DNA of 64,000 nucleotides, taken from NCBI GenBank assembly GCA_949948735.1, contig CATLGV010000021.1:1-64000 (forward strand), read 5' to 3'. This DNA is from an uncultured Lachnospiraceae bacterium (GTDB lineage Bacteria; Bacillota; Clostridia; Lachnospirales; Lachnospiraceae). The translations under genes were made by a program, and so were the position numbers. Positions 34,315 to 42,502 of this stretch are shown here, one piece after another (within the stretch, counting starts at the first letter, position 1; each line of letters starts with the position of its first letter). The notes under the pieces are model-generated. The model made no database searches, had not been told where the DNA came from, and saw only the letters and a program-made list of their open reading frames with translations.

Positions 34315-36133
34315 CTTTCAGGTATTGAGACGGCTTTATGCCCTGTATGCGAAAAACTGTAAGGACAGCATCGTTGCCTGCGTGGTTACGTCGCTGTTTG
34401 CGGGGATTAAGCCCTATATTCTGCTGGTTTTATCGAGTATTCTGATAGAAGGAATGATATCGGGCACGGATTTTATAACATTGGTTCAATATGCGGCGGC
34501 AGGCCTTGCGATAAACTTTATCGTCGGCGCTGTGGAGGCCAAAGGCAGGGAGGTTTTAAACGGAAGCATCGAGAACTGTCTCGAGCGTGAGAACCGGGAT
34601 CTCAATGAAATCAGTATGCAAATCGATTACGAGAACCTTGAGAATAAAGAAAAGCAGGAGAAAAAGCGCAGGCATGAACAGCTTGTCAATACAAGAGGCG
34701 GAATCTACTGGATGCTGATATGGCCGCTGGATAAGGGACTGACGGCAGTGATCAGCATTATCACGACGGCTGTCGTTGCGGTTCCGATGTTCTTCGGGGA
34801 GAATGCGGTGGAGGCGCACGGCTTCTGGGCGTCGCCCGTGCCTGCCGCGCTGCTGTTTGTGCTGATTGCGCTGTGTATTTTTGGCACGAACAAATCAAGT
34901 ACCGTGACCAACAAAATCGGCGGCCGGTATTTTGACGGCTATAACGATGCGAGTAAGCTGTTGGATTATGTTGTCCACAATATTCTGAACCGAAGCGAAA
35001 CGGAAAAGGACCTGCGGATATTTGCGCAGGAGGATATGATAAAAAATACCTGTTTTTCCAAAAGCGAGGAGGGAATCGCCTGTCTGCGCAAGTCACGGCG
35101 GATATTTGCCCTGCAGGACCTGTGTCAGAGGAGCTTTTCCGACTTCTGCCTGATTGCGGTATACCTGTATGTCGCAGTGCGCGCATATATGGGCTATATC
35201 AGCATCAGCAACGTGGTGCTCTACGCCAGCGCGATTGTCAAGTGCATCGATTCGCTGCAATACCTGACATGGGCGATATTGGGCTGGAACCGTGCCATTG
35301 AGTTTGGCAGGGATTATCTGGATTATCTGGACTTTGACAACAGGCAGTATAAGGGGACCCTTCCGGTGGAAAAGCGGCGGGACAACCGGTTTCTTTTGGA
35401 ATTTGATCATGTATCCTTTAAATACCCGGAGAGTGACATTTATGTCATAAAGGATCTTACAACCACACTGGACATTGGCGGAAAAATGGCGATCGTGGGG
35501 AAAAACGGTTCGGGCAAAACGACGTTTATCAAGCTGATTTGCCGTTTGTATGACGTGACGGAGGGAGAAATCCGGCTCAACGGCATTGATATCCGCAAAT
35601 ACGACTATGAGCAGTATATGCGGCTGATTTCGGTGGTATTTCAGGACTACAGAGTCTTTGCCCTGCAGCTTGGGGAGAATATTGCCGCGTCAGAGGAGGT
35701 TGATGAGAAGCTGGCCCGGACAGCGCTGGAGAAGGCGGGGCTGGCGGAGCGCCTTCAAACGCTGACGGACGGCCTGAATACTTATGTGGGAAAGGAATTT
35801 GAGAACGACGGCGTGCTGTTTTCAGGCGGCGAGCGCCAGAAAATGGCGATTGCGCGCGCCATCTATAAGGATGCGCCGTTTGTCATCATGGATGAGCCGA
35901 CGGCGGCGCTGGACCCGATATCGGAATGCGAGGTATACGCGGGCTTTGACAGGATGGTGGGCTCCAAGACGGCAATGTATATTTCACACCGGCTTGCCTC
36001 CTGCCGGTTCTGCGAGGACATTCTGGTCTTCGACGGGGGACGGATCGTGCAGCGCGGCAGCCATGACAAGCTTGTCGGAGAGGAAGGGCTGTATCGGACG
36101 CTTTGGGATGCGCAGGCAAAATATTATGCGTGA
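34307..36133 (+). CDS. ABC exporter half-transporter, second of a pair
   Basis: 608 residues; GAGGAGG at a 9-base spacing selects ATG 34307, which overlaps the preceding stop. The permease region spans about 1-320. The ATPase has Walker A IVGKNGSGKTTFIKLI, Q-loop SVVFQDYRVFA, signature VLFSGGERQKMAIA, Walker B FVIMDEPTAALD and ISHRLAS. Compared with its partner the cytoplasmic loop (LENKEKQEKKRRHEQL) is more charged. Partnered with the gene at 32428-34314. Confidence 0.9.
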   Translation: MSDFQVLRRLYALYAKNCKDSIVACVVTSLFAGIKPYILLVLSSILIEGMISGTDFITLVQYAAAGLAINFIVGAVEAKGREVLNGSIENCLERENRDLNEISMQIDYENLENKEKQEKKRRHEQLVNTRGGIYWMLIWPLDKGLTAVISIITTAVVAVPMFFGENAVEAHGFWASPVPAALLFVLIALCIFGTNKSSTVTNKIGGRYFDGYNDASKLLDYVVHNILNRSETEKDLRIFAQEDMIKNTCFSKSEEGIACLRKSRRIFALQDLCQRSFSDFCLIAVYLYVAVRAYMGYISISNVVLYASAIVKCIDSLQYLTWAILGWNRAIEFGRDYLDYLDFDNRQYKGTLPVEKRRDNRFLLEFDHVSFKYPESDIYVIKDLTTTLDIGGKMAIVGKNGSGKTTFIKLICRLYDVTEGEIRLNGIDIRKYDYEQYMRLISVVFQDYRVFALQLGENIAASEEVDEKLARTALEKAGLAERLQTLTDGLNTYVGKEFENDGVLFSGGERQKMAIARAIYKDAPFVIMDEPTAALDPISECEVYAGFDRMVGSKTAMYISHRLASCRFCEDILVFDGGRIVQRGSHDKLVGEEGLYRTLWDAQAKYYA

Positions 36134-36202
36134 TATGGAAAAGCGCATAATAATAAATCGGAAGCTGACGCCGATGAAAATGAATGAAAAGAGAGAACAT
36201 CT

Positions 36203-36958
36203 ATGCTCAATGCAGGAAGCAGAATAGTAAATAATTGGATATACCCTATTGACAAGGGCTATGTACTGATAGATACAGGGTATGAAAACGGATTTGCACA
36301 TTTAAAAAAGCAACTGGCAAGGATGCAAATAGCCCCTCAACAAATACGATATATTTTTTTGACACATGCTCACGATGACCACGCAGGCTATCTGAATGAA
36401 ATACTCTCGGAATGCCCTGACGTTCAAATCGTTATGAGTGACAAGGCGTTAGAAAGATTATATAGAGGGCAAAACTCTTTTGATGGCGGTTGCACAACCA
36501 GGATTGCCTTGTTCTTTTGCTTCTTAATGAAGCTTGTTGGCAAGGGCAGGCATTTGTTTCCTCCAATAAAGCAGGAATATCAGTGCAGATGTATTCAGGT
36601 GACCGAACAAAACCGTAAGCAGATGGAGCTTTTACTACAAGGAAAAATCATTGATACGCCCGGTCACACTGTCGATTCTGTATCTCTTTTACGAAACGAT
36701 GGTTCTCTATTTTGCGGCGATGCTGCTATGAACGGCTTGCCAAGTCTGCACAGAATAACCATTTGGGCGGAGGAGAAAACGGCTTTTCTGAAATCCTGGG
36801 AAACAATCATTGCTCTTAGACCAAATCGAATATATCCGGGACATGGCAAGCCGTTTGGATATATTGATCTTAAAATAAATCTAAGGCGGGCAAAAAATAT
36901 GAAATTGCTGCCGATTCAAGAACCTCCGATTTTGAAAAAATGCGGCTCCGAAAAATAA
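36203..36958 (+). CDS. Metallo-beta-lactamase-fold hydrolase
   Basis: 251 residues. Zinc motifs: FLTHAHDDHAGYL (HxHxDH), IIDTPGHTVDSVSLL and SLFCGDAAMNG, with a late IYPGHGKPFG. The family includes glyoxalase II-like, lactonase-like and RNase-like enzymes; the substrate cannot be read here. Local sequence is distinctly more AT-rich than the surrounding 52-55% GC genes, and the next 400 bases hold a decayed gene and a tRNA, so this may have been acquired. Confidence 0.82.
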   Translation: MLNAGSRIVNNWIYPIDKGYVLIDTGYENGFAHLKKQLARMQIAPQQIRYIFLTHAHDDHAGYLNEILSECPDVQIVMSDKALERLYRGQNSFDGGCTTRIALFFCFLMKLVGKGRHLFPPIKQEYQCRCIQVTEQNRKQMELLLQGKIIDTPGHTVDSVSLLRNDGSLFCGDAAMNGLPSLHRITIWAEEKTAFLKSWETIIALRPNRIYPGHGKPFGYIDLKINLRRAKNMKLLPIQEPPILKKCGSEK

Positions 36959-37056
36959 ATAAGTGCGGTCAAATGCTTTTAGGACACCAAAGAACGGAAT
37001 TTTTTGAACAGGCAGCTGATGATACAGTGCGGCTGGTGCAAGAGAGGAATGCGTTT

Positions 37057-37240
37057 ATGGAAATTCAATTTCAGTCACATTGGTTTGAGAAATGTATCAG
37101 GGAATATTTGGGTATTGCAGACAGGATGCTAACGGTGGTTGACCAATCTGGAAGTGGTGCGTCTGATGTCGTGCGAGACAGAGATTCATAGTCTGGCATT
37201 TTTAAAGGCGCTGCCCGGACTTGAAAAATTATGTATATGA
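37057..37240 (+). pseudogene. Decayed leucine-rich-repeat-like gene fragment
   Basis: MEIQFQSHWFEKCIREYLGIADRMLTVV reads in one frame, and LTNLEVVRLMSCETEIHSLAFLKALPGLEKLCI follows directly in another (37139-37240). Together they look like the start of a bacterial LRR protein (xxLxxLxxLxL spacing) interrupted by a frameshift. There is no clear start or continuing repeats. AT-rich like the preceding MBL gene. Confidence 0.5.
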
Positions 37241-37279
37241 GCCAATTAATGTTTATAACAGATGATTTTCAGAAAATAT

Positions 37280-37308
37280 TTGCTTTTTCCCGTCAAATAT
37301 GATATAAA
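37280..37308 (+). promoter_or_regulatory. Promoter for tRNA-Tyr
   Basis: TTGCTT, 17 bases, TATAAA, 30 bases before the tRNA. A 9-bp inverted repeat GCTTTTTCC / GGAAAAAGC (37282-37290, 37317-37325) brackets the -10 box. Confidence 0.6.
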
Positions 37309-37337
37309 TATGAACAGGAAAAAGCAATATTGTATAT

Positions 37338-37419
37338 GGGTGGATTCCCGAGTGGCCAAAGGGGACAGACTGTAAATCTGCTGCATCATGCTTCGGTGGT
37401 TCGAATCCACCTCCGCCCA
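37338..37419 (+). tRNA. tRNA-Tyr (GTA)
   Basis: 82 bases. Acceptor GGGTGGA pairs with TCCGCCC (one G-U), with A as discriminator. The D-loop is CCGAGTGGCCAAAGG, the anticodon loop CTGTAAA reads UAC/UAU, the variable arm is long (class II), and the T arm is GGTGG-TTCGAAT-CCACC. The anticodon stem has one A-C mismatch at its top. CCA is not encoded, consistent with the cca gene in this window. Confidence 0.95.
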
Positions 37420-37422
37420 TTT

Positions 37423-37444
37423 AAGTACCGTCCGGTACTTTTTT
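37423..37444 (+). terminator. Terminator of tRNA-Tyr
   Basis: AAGTACC-GTCC-GGTACTT followed by TTTT, starting 3 bases after the tRNA. It abuts the stop codon of the minus-strand regulator gene. Confidence 0.88.
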
Positions 37445-38271
37445 CATTTCATCATATGCAGCACTGCCTTTGCCCACTCCCGAAACGGGAACCAATGCGC
37501 GGAAACATTTTCATCGATAATCCGTTCTATTGCCGCGTAGTCGAACTGCCGCGTCTTGCTGACCTCCTCGTACACCTCGCCGGCCGCATGGCTGAACCCC
37601 AGCGCAATCCGCCCGTATGCTTCATCGCCGACCGCGATTTGCCTGCCATAGGACAGTGCGCCAAAACAAAATTCTCCAAAGTTTACGGCGCCCATACAAA
37701 AAATCCCTACGGTTATCGCGCCAAATGCGATACAGCCCACGGCAAAGCTGCCGAAGCTGATAAAGCCCGCCGCGACGGTGCCAAGAGCCAGGAGCAGCCC
37801 TGCCGTAAGGACGCCGACGCTGACAATGCCCGCCGAGAGCAGCCCGACTGCGACAACGCCGCCTGCAAGGTTGCCGATGGCGATAACGCCCTTAGCCCGA
37901 TAAAACCCCGTGCCGAGATTTATATGCACAAGAGGGAGGCCCCGAAAGCTCCTTTTACTTTTATATTCATAGTGAACGCTTGCCGTTTCGAAGCGGCCAT
38001 GGCAGTTCCCTGCCGTCGATTCTGCCGGAATGCCCTGATTCTCCTGCGGAGAGAGGACGCCTTGCTTTAGCAGGTAATCCGTGCTGACCGCAAACAACTC
38101 GCTCAGTGCGACAATCTTTTCCAGATCCGGCACAGACTGGTCGGTTTCCCACTTTGATACAGACTGTCTCGATACGCCCAGCTGCAGGCCGAGCATTTCC
38201 TGGGAAAGTCCCTTTTGGGTTCTTAGCTTATAAATCTTTTCTCCAAGTGTCATAAAATCCTCATTTTTCAT
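37444..38271 (-). CDS. XRE-family regulator with C-terminal decapeptide repeats
   Basis: 275 residues; GGAGGTTCGT selects ATG 38271. Residues about 7-70 form an XRE helix-turn-helix (LRTQKGLSQEMLGLQLGVSRQSVSKWETDQSVPDLEKIVALSELF). From about 128 to 208 there are eight near-tandem 10-residue units of the form G-[VILF]-x-[ASC]-[VIFM]-G-x-x-x-x: GVIAIGNLAG, GVVAVGLLSA, GIVSVGVLTA and so on. Their hydrophobic glycine-rich character suggests a membrane-embedded or beta-solenoid domain. The protein may be a membrane-tethered repressor. The last 50 residues are amphipathic. Target genes are unknown. Confidence 0.85.
   Translation of the reverse strand: MKNEDFMTLGEKIYKLRTQKGLSQEMLGLQLGVSRQSVSKWETDQSVPDLEKIVALSELFAVSTDYLLKQGVLSPQENQGIPAESTAGNCHGRFETASVHYEYKSKRSFRGLPLVHINLGTGFYRAKGVIAIGNLAGGVVAVGLLSAGIVSVGVLTAGLLLALGTVAAGFISFGSFAVGCIAFGAITVGIFCMGAVNFGEFCFGALSYGRQIAVGDEAYGRIALGFSHAAGEVYEEVSKTRQFDYAAIERIIDENVSAHWFPFREWAKAVLHMMK
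37647..37890 (-). repeat. Eight 30-bp degenerate tandem repeats encoding decapeptides
   Basis: The segment encodes GVIAIGNLAG through GALSYG. Period is 10 codons, with one unit lengthened by a residue. DNA identity between units is modest, so selection is on the protein pattern. Confidence 0.75.
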
Positions 38272-38443
38272 ACGAACCTCCATTCCCTCTCACGCATTCG
38301 ATTAAATGTACGGTTATTTTATCGCATTTAAGAAAAATAAGCTACCAACACGGCTTGGAAATGTGTCAACTGCCGGTTGCGGGCATTGATTTCTGCGGAT
38401 ACCTTCCCCGTAATAGTTGGTACCTTTTGAAGTATATAAATTG

Positions 38444-38467
38444 GCAAAGGCACGCAGGCCTTTGCCG
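38444..38467 (-). terminator. Hairpin at the end of the minus-strand ABC operon
   Basis: GGCAAAGGC / GCCTTTGCC with a 6-base loop, 50 bases after the permease stop on the minus strand, followed there by AATTTATAT. Weak U run. The surrounding 38272-38516 gap contains no other gene I can see. Confidence 0.55.
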
Positions 38468-38516
38468 GTTAAGTATAGCATCATTTTGAAAAAATGGCTG
38501 CAGCTTTGGCCGTATC

Positions 38517-39251
38517 CTACGCCCGCCGTGCCTTCCGTGTGAGAAGGACGGCGGTAAGATAAAGGCATAGGGCGCCGGCGGCCAGATACAGCAGGCGGGC
38601 CGCGCAGAACGAAGCGGTCAGCGCAAAGGCCGGTTCGCCGTCCGCACCGACGGGCAGCGCAAGCGGACGGGATGAAAAATATCCCGCGCCGAACAGGTCG
38701 AACGCCGTTTTCGGCCCGCAGTATCCCAGTACAAACGAGACCGCCGTCAACAGATAGAGAAGGCTTCGGTGCAGCCCCGCGAGGAGCTGCCCGAGTCCCG
38801 CAAGAAAGAGGAAGCAGGGCAGCGCAAGCAGGAGTGCGGGCAGCAGAAACGCTGCAAAGCCCGTAAAGTGAAAAAGCGCTGTATAGAAGTATGCGGCAAG
38901 GCCGGCTGTGACCAGGAAAATCAGCAAAAAGCATACGCCGGCTGCCGCCGTCCGCAGCAGCATCTGGCGGGCGGCCGTAACGGGCGCTGCAAGCGTGAGC
39001 GCTTCGACCTGCCGCTGCCTTCTGCCGTAATAGGAGGAGAGCAGAAGCAAAACCGCGGCCATTGCAGGCGGCAGCGTTTTACCGACGTACGTGCACCAGC
39101 TCCATACAGAAAAGGGCGCGGTATACGCGATACCCTGAATGATGTCCAGCGACAGGACAAACCAGGCAAACAGGCCGTTTACGGCAAGCAGTCCCCAAAA
39201 GCTCCGGTTCCAAAGCATTCTTTTCAGCTCATAATAAAATATCTTACTCAA
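38517..39251 (-). CDS. ABC-2-type transporter permease subunit
   Basis: 244 residues from a TTG start that overlaps the upstream stop by 8 bases and has GAGGAG before it. About six hydrophobic segments follow the N-terminal motif MSKIFYYELKRMLWNRSFWGLLAVNGL, which is typical of ABC-2 permeases that start with a cytoplasmic amphipathic helix. A charged loop YYGRRQRQVEALTLAAPVTAARQMLL matches the conserved region after helix two. It is the last gene of the four-component minus-strand operon and presumably pairs with the permease/peptidase fusion. Confidence 0.82.
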   Translation of the reverse strand: MSKIFYYELKRMLWNRSFWGLLAVNGLFAWFVLSLDIIQGIAYTAPFSVWSWCTYVGKTLPPAMAAVLLLLSSYYGRRQRQVEALTLAAPVTAARQMLLRTAAAGVCFLLIFLVTAGLAAYFYTALFHFTGFAAFLLPALLLALPCFLFLAGLGQLLAGLHRSLLYLLTAVSFVLGYCGPKTAFDLFGAGYFSSRPLALPVGADGEPAFALTASFCAARLLYLAAGALCLYLTAVLLTRKARRA

Positions 39252-41448
39252 GGCACAACTCCTCCTCCGTCAATCCGCAGTAGCGCAGAAAATCCTGATA
39301 TGTGAAGCGGTTCTCCGAAAACAAAGCCCTGTCGGCGTACATCTGCCGCAGAATCGCGTCCATTTGCTCTTCGCCGCCGACCAGCGATTCTGCCTTTAAA
39401 ATCATTAACGGCATGCGGTCGTAATGGTTGATGCCGCTGTTTGCCAGCTTTAGCCGGGTCTGGTACAGCTCTGGCAGCAGCGCGGTATATTCTGGATGGC
39501 GGTTATAGAAGCTCCGGTCCTGCATCTCCACGGCGTTTTTCCAGACATCGACATAATACTGCCGGGCGTATGCTTCGCCGTAAAGCTCCTTGACCAGCCG
39601 ATAGGTGGAGTACACAGTCAGCCCTTCCGCGCTCCAGCGCTCATCCTCCGCAAAGTCAAGCCCCAGTCCGCCCCACCACTGATGAATCATCTCATGGATA
39701 AAGACCTCCGTTGCGCTGGCGCCCTTGTCGGGATCGCTTAGGGTATCGGGCGCAAGCACCGTCTCAAACCACTGTGAGACGCCCGGCAGCGCATAACCGC
39801 CCATGACCATAGAGCTTCTCTGCTGTAAAAGCAGGCGTCCGTCCTTTGCCCAAGGCAGCGTGCCGTAGTGCGCGCCGCAATAAGTAAAGACGTCGACAAT
39901 TGCCTGCCGGACATTGCTCTGCTCGACAATATCCTGATAGGCGCTGCCGTAAACAAAATCAATAACAAAATCATCCATGGGAATCGTGTCAATCACATAA
40001 TCGGCCGCCGTAAAGTTCATCACATACCGGGCGCACGCGGCGCGCCATGTTCTGGTGCCGTCCGCATTGTCGGTAAAATCGGTCATCGGGACATAGTTCA
40101 GAAGCGGCGTCAGGTGTGCGGGAATGGTAATGTCCACCGTTGCGGTATTGCTTCTGGAATAGTAATTGTCCAGCACGGGAATAAGCGACGCAGTGCCAAG
40201 GGATATATAATCCGGGTCAACGCAGTCCTCCACGCGGTAGGAGGAGGCAAAGCGGGCAAGAGAGGGAAAGCCCTCGTATTCGATGACCAGCGTCTTCCCG
40301 TGCTCGCGGGGAAGCTCAAAATAAGTGGGACGCCAGCCGTTGAGATCCTCCTCTACGGTTCGGAATGCGACATCCTCGCCGCCATAGCTCATTTTTGTGA
40401 TTCGATAGCCGGGACTTATCGCAAATTTGGATTCTCCCGGACAGGGGCTTTGAATATCATACTCGGCCCTGCCGGAAATGCGTCCCAGAAGGGGATCTGT
40501 CCGGATGCTGTAGCGGATGGAGCGGATAAAGTGTATGGATGCCTCGTCCTGTTCGATATTCGCGTCAACAATATATTCGCGGGGGCCGTGGTCTATAAAG
40601 GGCTGGAAACGCCACAGGAATATTCCGGCCAAAATCAGGGCAAGCGCGGGCAGCAGGACAAAGCCCCGCCGCAGGCTGCGCACAAAGGAAAAAATAAGCC
40701 CGCGCTGGTATCTGCGTACGCACAGGGTGGAAACCAGCCAGAGGCCGGCGCTGATGCCAAGCCAGATCAGCCGGGTATAAAATCCCATGCGCAGGGGCCA
40801 GACAGAGGAAAAGCCGTCCGAGTAGGAGACAATCCGGGGATTAATCCAGCTCATAAAATAATCGGAGAAGGCAATACCTGCGACACTGATGCAGACAAGG
40901 CCCAGATAGAGCGCGGCGGAAAGCTCGGCGCGGCGTGTAATCTGGTAAAGGGCCTCCGCAAACAGGACGGAGATCCACCATGTCGGCAGCATGAATATCA
41001 GGAAATTTACAGCGTAAAAGTCCGCGGCAAACAGATACGCCATTTTGCCCGCCGTATAAGGCAGGTAAACCAGCGCGGCAAGCGTTGTCACAAGCAGGCA
41101 GTCTGTCAATAACGCAAGCGTCCTTGCAGCCGGAAGGCTTGCGGGAGAGGCCGCGGCGTCTGTCAGCACGCAGATACCGGCACGGTGCGGACGGTCGGCC
41201 TCCATAATGGCGAGTACAGCCCAGAATACGGCGCCGGCTGCGGTTCCTGCCAGAACGGGATTGGCGATATAGCGGCCCGACATGGTGCGGGAATCGCTGA
41301 AATACGGCAGCGCATACCCCAAAAGCGGCGCGAGCAGGCATAAAGCCGTGACGGCCCATGCAGACTTTGATAACAGCAGGCGCCGAAGCTCGACGCGGTA
41401 TAGAGAAAATATATTTCTGCGAACAGTTTTTTTACGAAACGGTTTCAT
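39244..41448 (-). CDS. ABC transporter permease fused to an M1-family aminopeptidase
   Basis: 734 residues; ATG 41448 was chosen because the longer ORF runs through the ATPase gene in another frame. Residues about 20-330 hold around eight membrane helices. From about 335 an extracytoplasmic domain resembles M1 aminopeptidases, with the zinc motif FIHEMIHQWWGG (HEXXH), the downstream Glu in ERWSAEGLTVYSTYR, and an upstream MVMGGYALPGVSQ loop in place of the usual GAMEN. It overlaps the ATPase gene by 17 bases. Related fusions occur in Bacteroidetes and Firmicutes. The peptidase could process or sense extracellular peptides tied to transport. Confidence 0.85.
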   Translation of the reverse strand: MKPFRKKTVRRNIFSLYRVELRRLLLSKSAWAVTALCLLAPLLGYALPYFSDSRTMSGRYIANPVLAGTAAGAVFWAVLAIMEADRPHRAGICVLTDAAASPASLPAARTLALLTDCLLVTTLAALVYLPYTAGKMAYLFAADFYAVNFLIFMLPTWWISVLFAEALYQITRRAELSAALYLGLVCISVAGIAFSDYFMSWINPRIVSYSDGFSSVWPLRMGFYTRLIWLGISAGLWLVSTLCVRRYQRGLIFSFVRSLRRGFVLLPALALILAGIFLWRFQPFIDHGPREYIVDANIEQDEASIHFIRSIRYSIRTDPLLGRISGRAEYDIQSPCPGESKFAISPGYRITKMSYGGEDVAFRTVEEDLNGWRPTYFELPREHGKTLVIEYEGFPSLARFASSYRVEDCVDPDYISLGTASLIPVLDNYYSRSNTATVDITIPAHLTPLLNYVPMTDFTDNADGTRTWRAACARYVMNFTAADYVIDTIPMDDFVIDFVYGSAYQDIVEQSNVRQAIVDVFTYCGAHYGTLPWAKDGRLLLQQRSSMVMGGYALPGVSQWFETVLAPDTLSDPDKGASATEVFIHEMIHQWWGGLGLDFAEDERWSAEGLTVYSTYRLVKELYGEAYARQYYVDVWKNAVEMQDRSFYNRHPEYTALLPELYQTRLKLANSGINHYDRMPLMILKAESLVGGEEQMDAILRQMYADRALFSENRFTYQDFLRYCGLTEEELCLE

Positions 41449-42325
41449 GGGCAAAATCCCCTTTCCCGGTACGGCCGAAGGCGTGAATGCAGTACAGATA
41501 GGCGTCCTCGAGCGTGGGCTCGACAGTCTGCGCGCAGGCGGGAAGCCGCTCTGCCACAATCCGGCACCGGATTCCCTGCGCGGTATGAATCTTGGAGACG
41601 AGCTGGCAGCCCTCGGGCACGGGGGCGTCCGGCTGCGTAAGATACACGCCGACATGCTTTTCGGTCTGCGCAATCAGCGCGGCGGGGAGTCCGTCAAAAA
41701 GAAGCTGCCCGCCGTGTATGACCAGCACCCGGCTGCAGACAGCCTGCACGTCTTCGACAATATGCGTGGAGAGCAGGACGATCTTATCCTGTGCCATTTC
41801 GGAGAAAATATTGCGGAACTTTACGCGTTCCTCGGGGTCAAGGCCGACCGTAGGCTCGTCCAGAATGACAAGCTGCGGGCTGCCCAGCAGCGCCTGCGCA
41901 ATGCCGACGCGCTGCCTCTGTCCGCCTGAAAGATTGCGGATTCGCGTACGCTTAAGCCCGGTCATGCTTGTCTGCTCGAGAACCTCCTCAATAGCCGCTT
42001 TACCCTTGATGCTTTTGAGCGCAGCCATGTAATCCAGAAACTGCCATACGGTCAGCTCCTCGTAGAGTCCGAAGCTCTGCGGGAGATAGCCCAGCTGTGA
42101 CTTCAGGTATTGCTCCTGCGCGGGCAGCGGCTTATCGTCAAGCAATATCTCGCCCTTTGTGGGCAGAAGTCCTGCGATTAACAGCTTCATCAGCGTTGTC
42201 TTTCCCGCACCGTTTGGCCCCAGGATTCCGATAAAGCTGGGACTCTTTGCATGGACGGAAACATCCTGCAGCGCCTTTTTGCCGGAAGGATATATCATGG
42301 TAATATGGTTGACGTCGATTTTCAT
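41432..42325 (-). CDS. ABC transporter ATP-binding protein
   Basis: 297 residues; GGAGGAGACCTT precedes ATG 42325. Motifs: Walker A ILGPNGAGKTTLMKLL, Q-loop GYLPQSFGLYEELT, signature NLSGGQRQRVGIA, Walker B LVILDEPTVGLD, H-loop LSTHIVEDV. The C-terminal 60 residues are the regulatory extension of drug/bacteriocin-type ATPases. It powers the two membrane proteins encoded immediately downstream on the minus strand. The promoter region carries 11-bp phased repeats. Confidence 0.92.
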   Translation of the reverse strand: MKIDVNHITMIYPSGKKALQDVSVHAKSPSFIGILGPNGAGKTTLMKLLIAGLLPTKGEILLDDKPLPAQEQYLKSQLGYLPQSFGLYEELTVWQFLDYMAALKSIKGKAAIEEVLEQTSMTGLKRTRIRNLSGGQRQRVGIAQALLGSPQLVILDEPTVGLDPEERVKFRNIFSEMAQDKIVLLSTHIVEDVQAVCSRVLVIHGGQLLFDGLPAALIAQTEKHVGVYLTQPDAPVPEGCQLVSKIHTAQGIRCRIVAERLPACAQTVEPTLEDAYLYCIHAFGRTGKGDFAHETVS

Positions 42326-42414
42326 AAGGTCTCCTCCATTCCTGCCAGAGAGCTGCCGGCCGGGGTAGAAATCCGTCAGGCGGCAGCTTTCTTTGGTATA
42401 TGTCGTTGTCCATG

Positions 42415-42472
42415 ATTTTATCACAGATGGGCGCGGACGTGTGTGGAGATCGCGTGGAGATTGTGTGGACAG
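42415..42472 (-). promoter_or_regulatory. ABC operon promoter with 11-bp phased operator repeats
   Basis: On the plus strand GTGGAGAT (42443), GTGGAGAT (42454) and GTGGACAG (42465) occur at exactly 11-bp steps, with a weaker GCGGACGT at 42433. On the minus strand the units read ATCTCCACACA. A -10-like TAAAAT (42415-42420) lies just downstream, so the repeats cover the -35 region, the normal place for an OmpR-type activator. Confidence 0.65.
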
Positions 42473-42502
42473 GGAAAGGAGGGAGCGGAACGTTTTACGG
42501 TT

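Noticed and set aside
37330-38070. 246-residue plus-strand ORF
   Set aside because: It starts in the tRNA-Tyr region and runs antisense to the XRE/decapeptide-repeat gene. Its repetitive Asp/Ala/Lys composition mirrors the repeats on the other strand.
39868-41112. 414-residue plus-strand ORF
   Set aside because: Antisense to the permease/M1 fusion, whose HEXXH and membrane helices support the minus strand.
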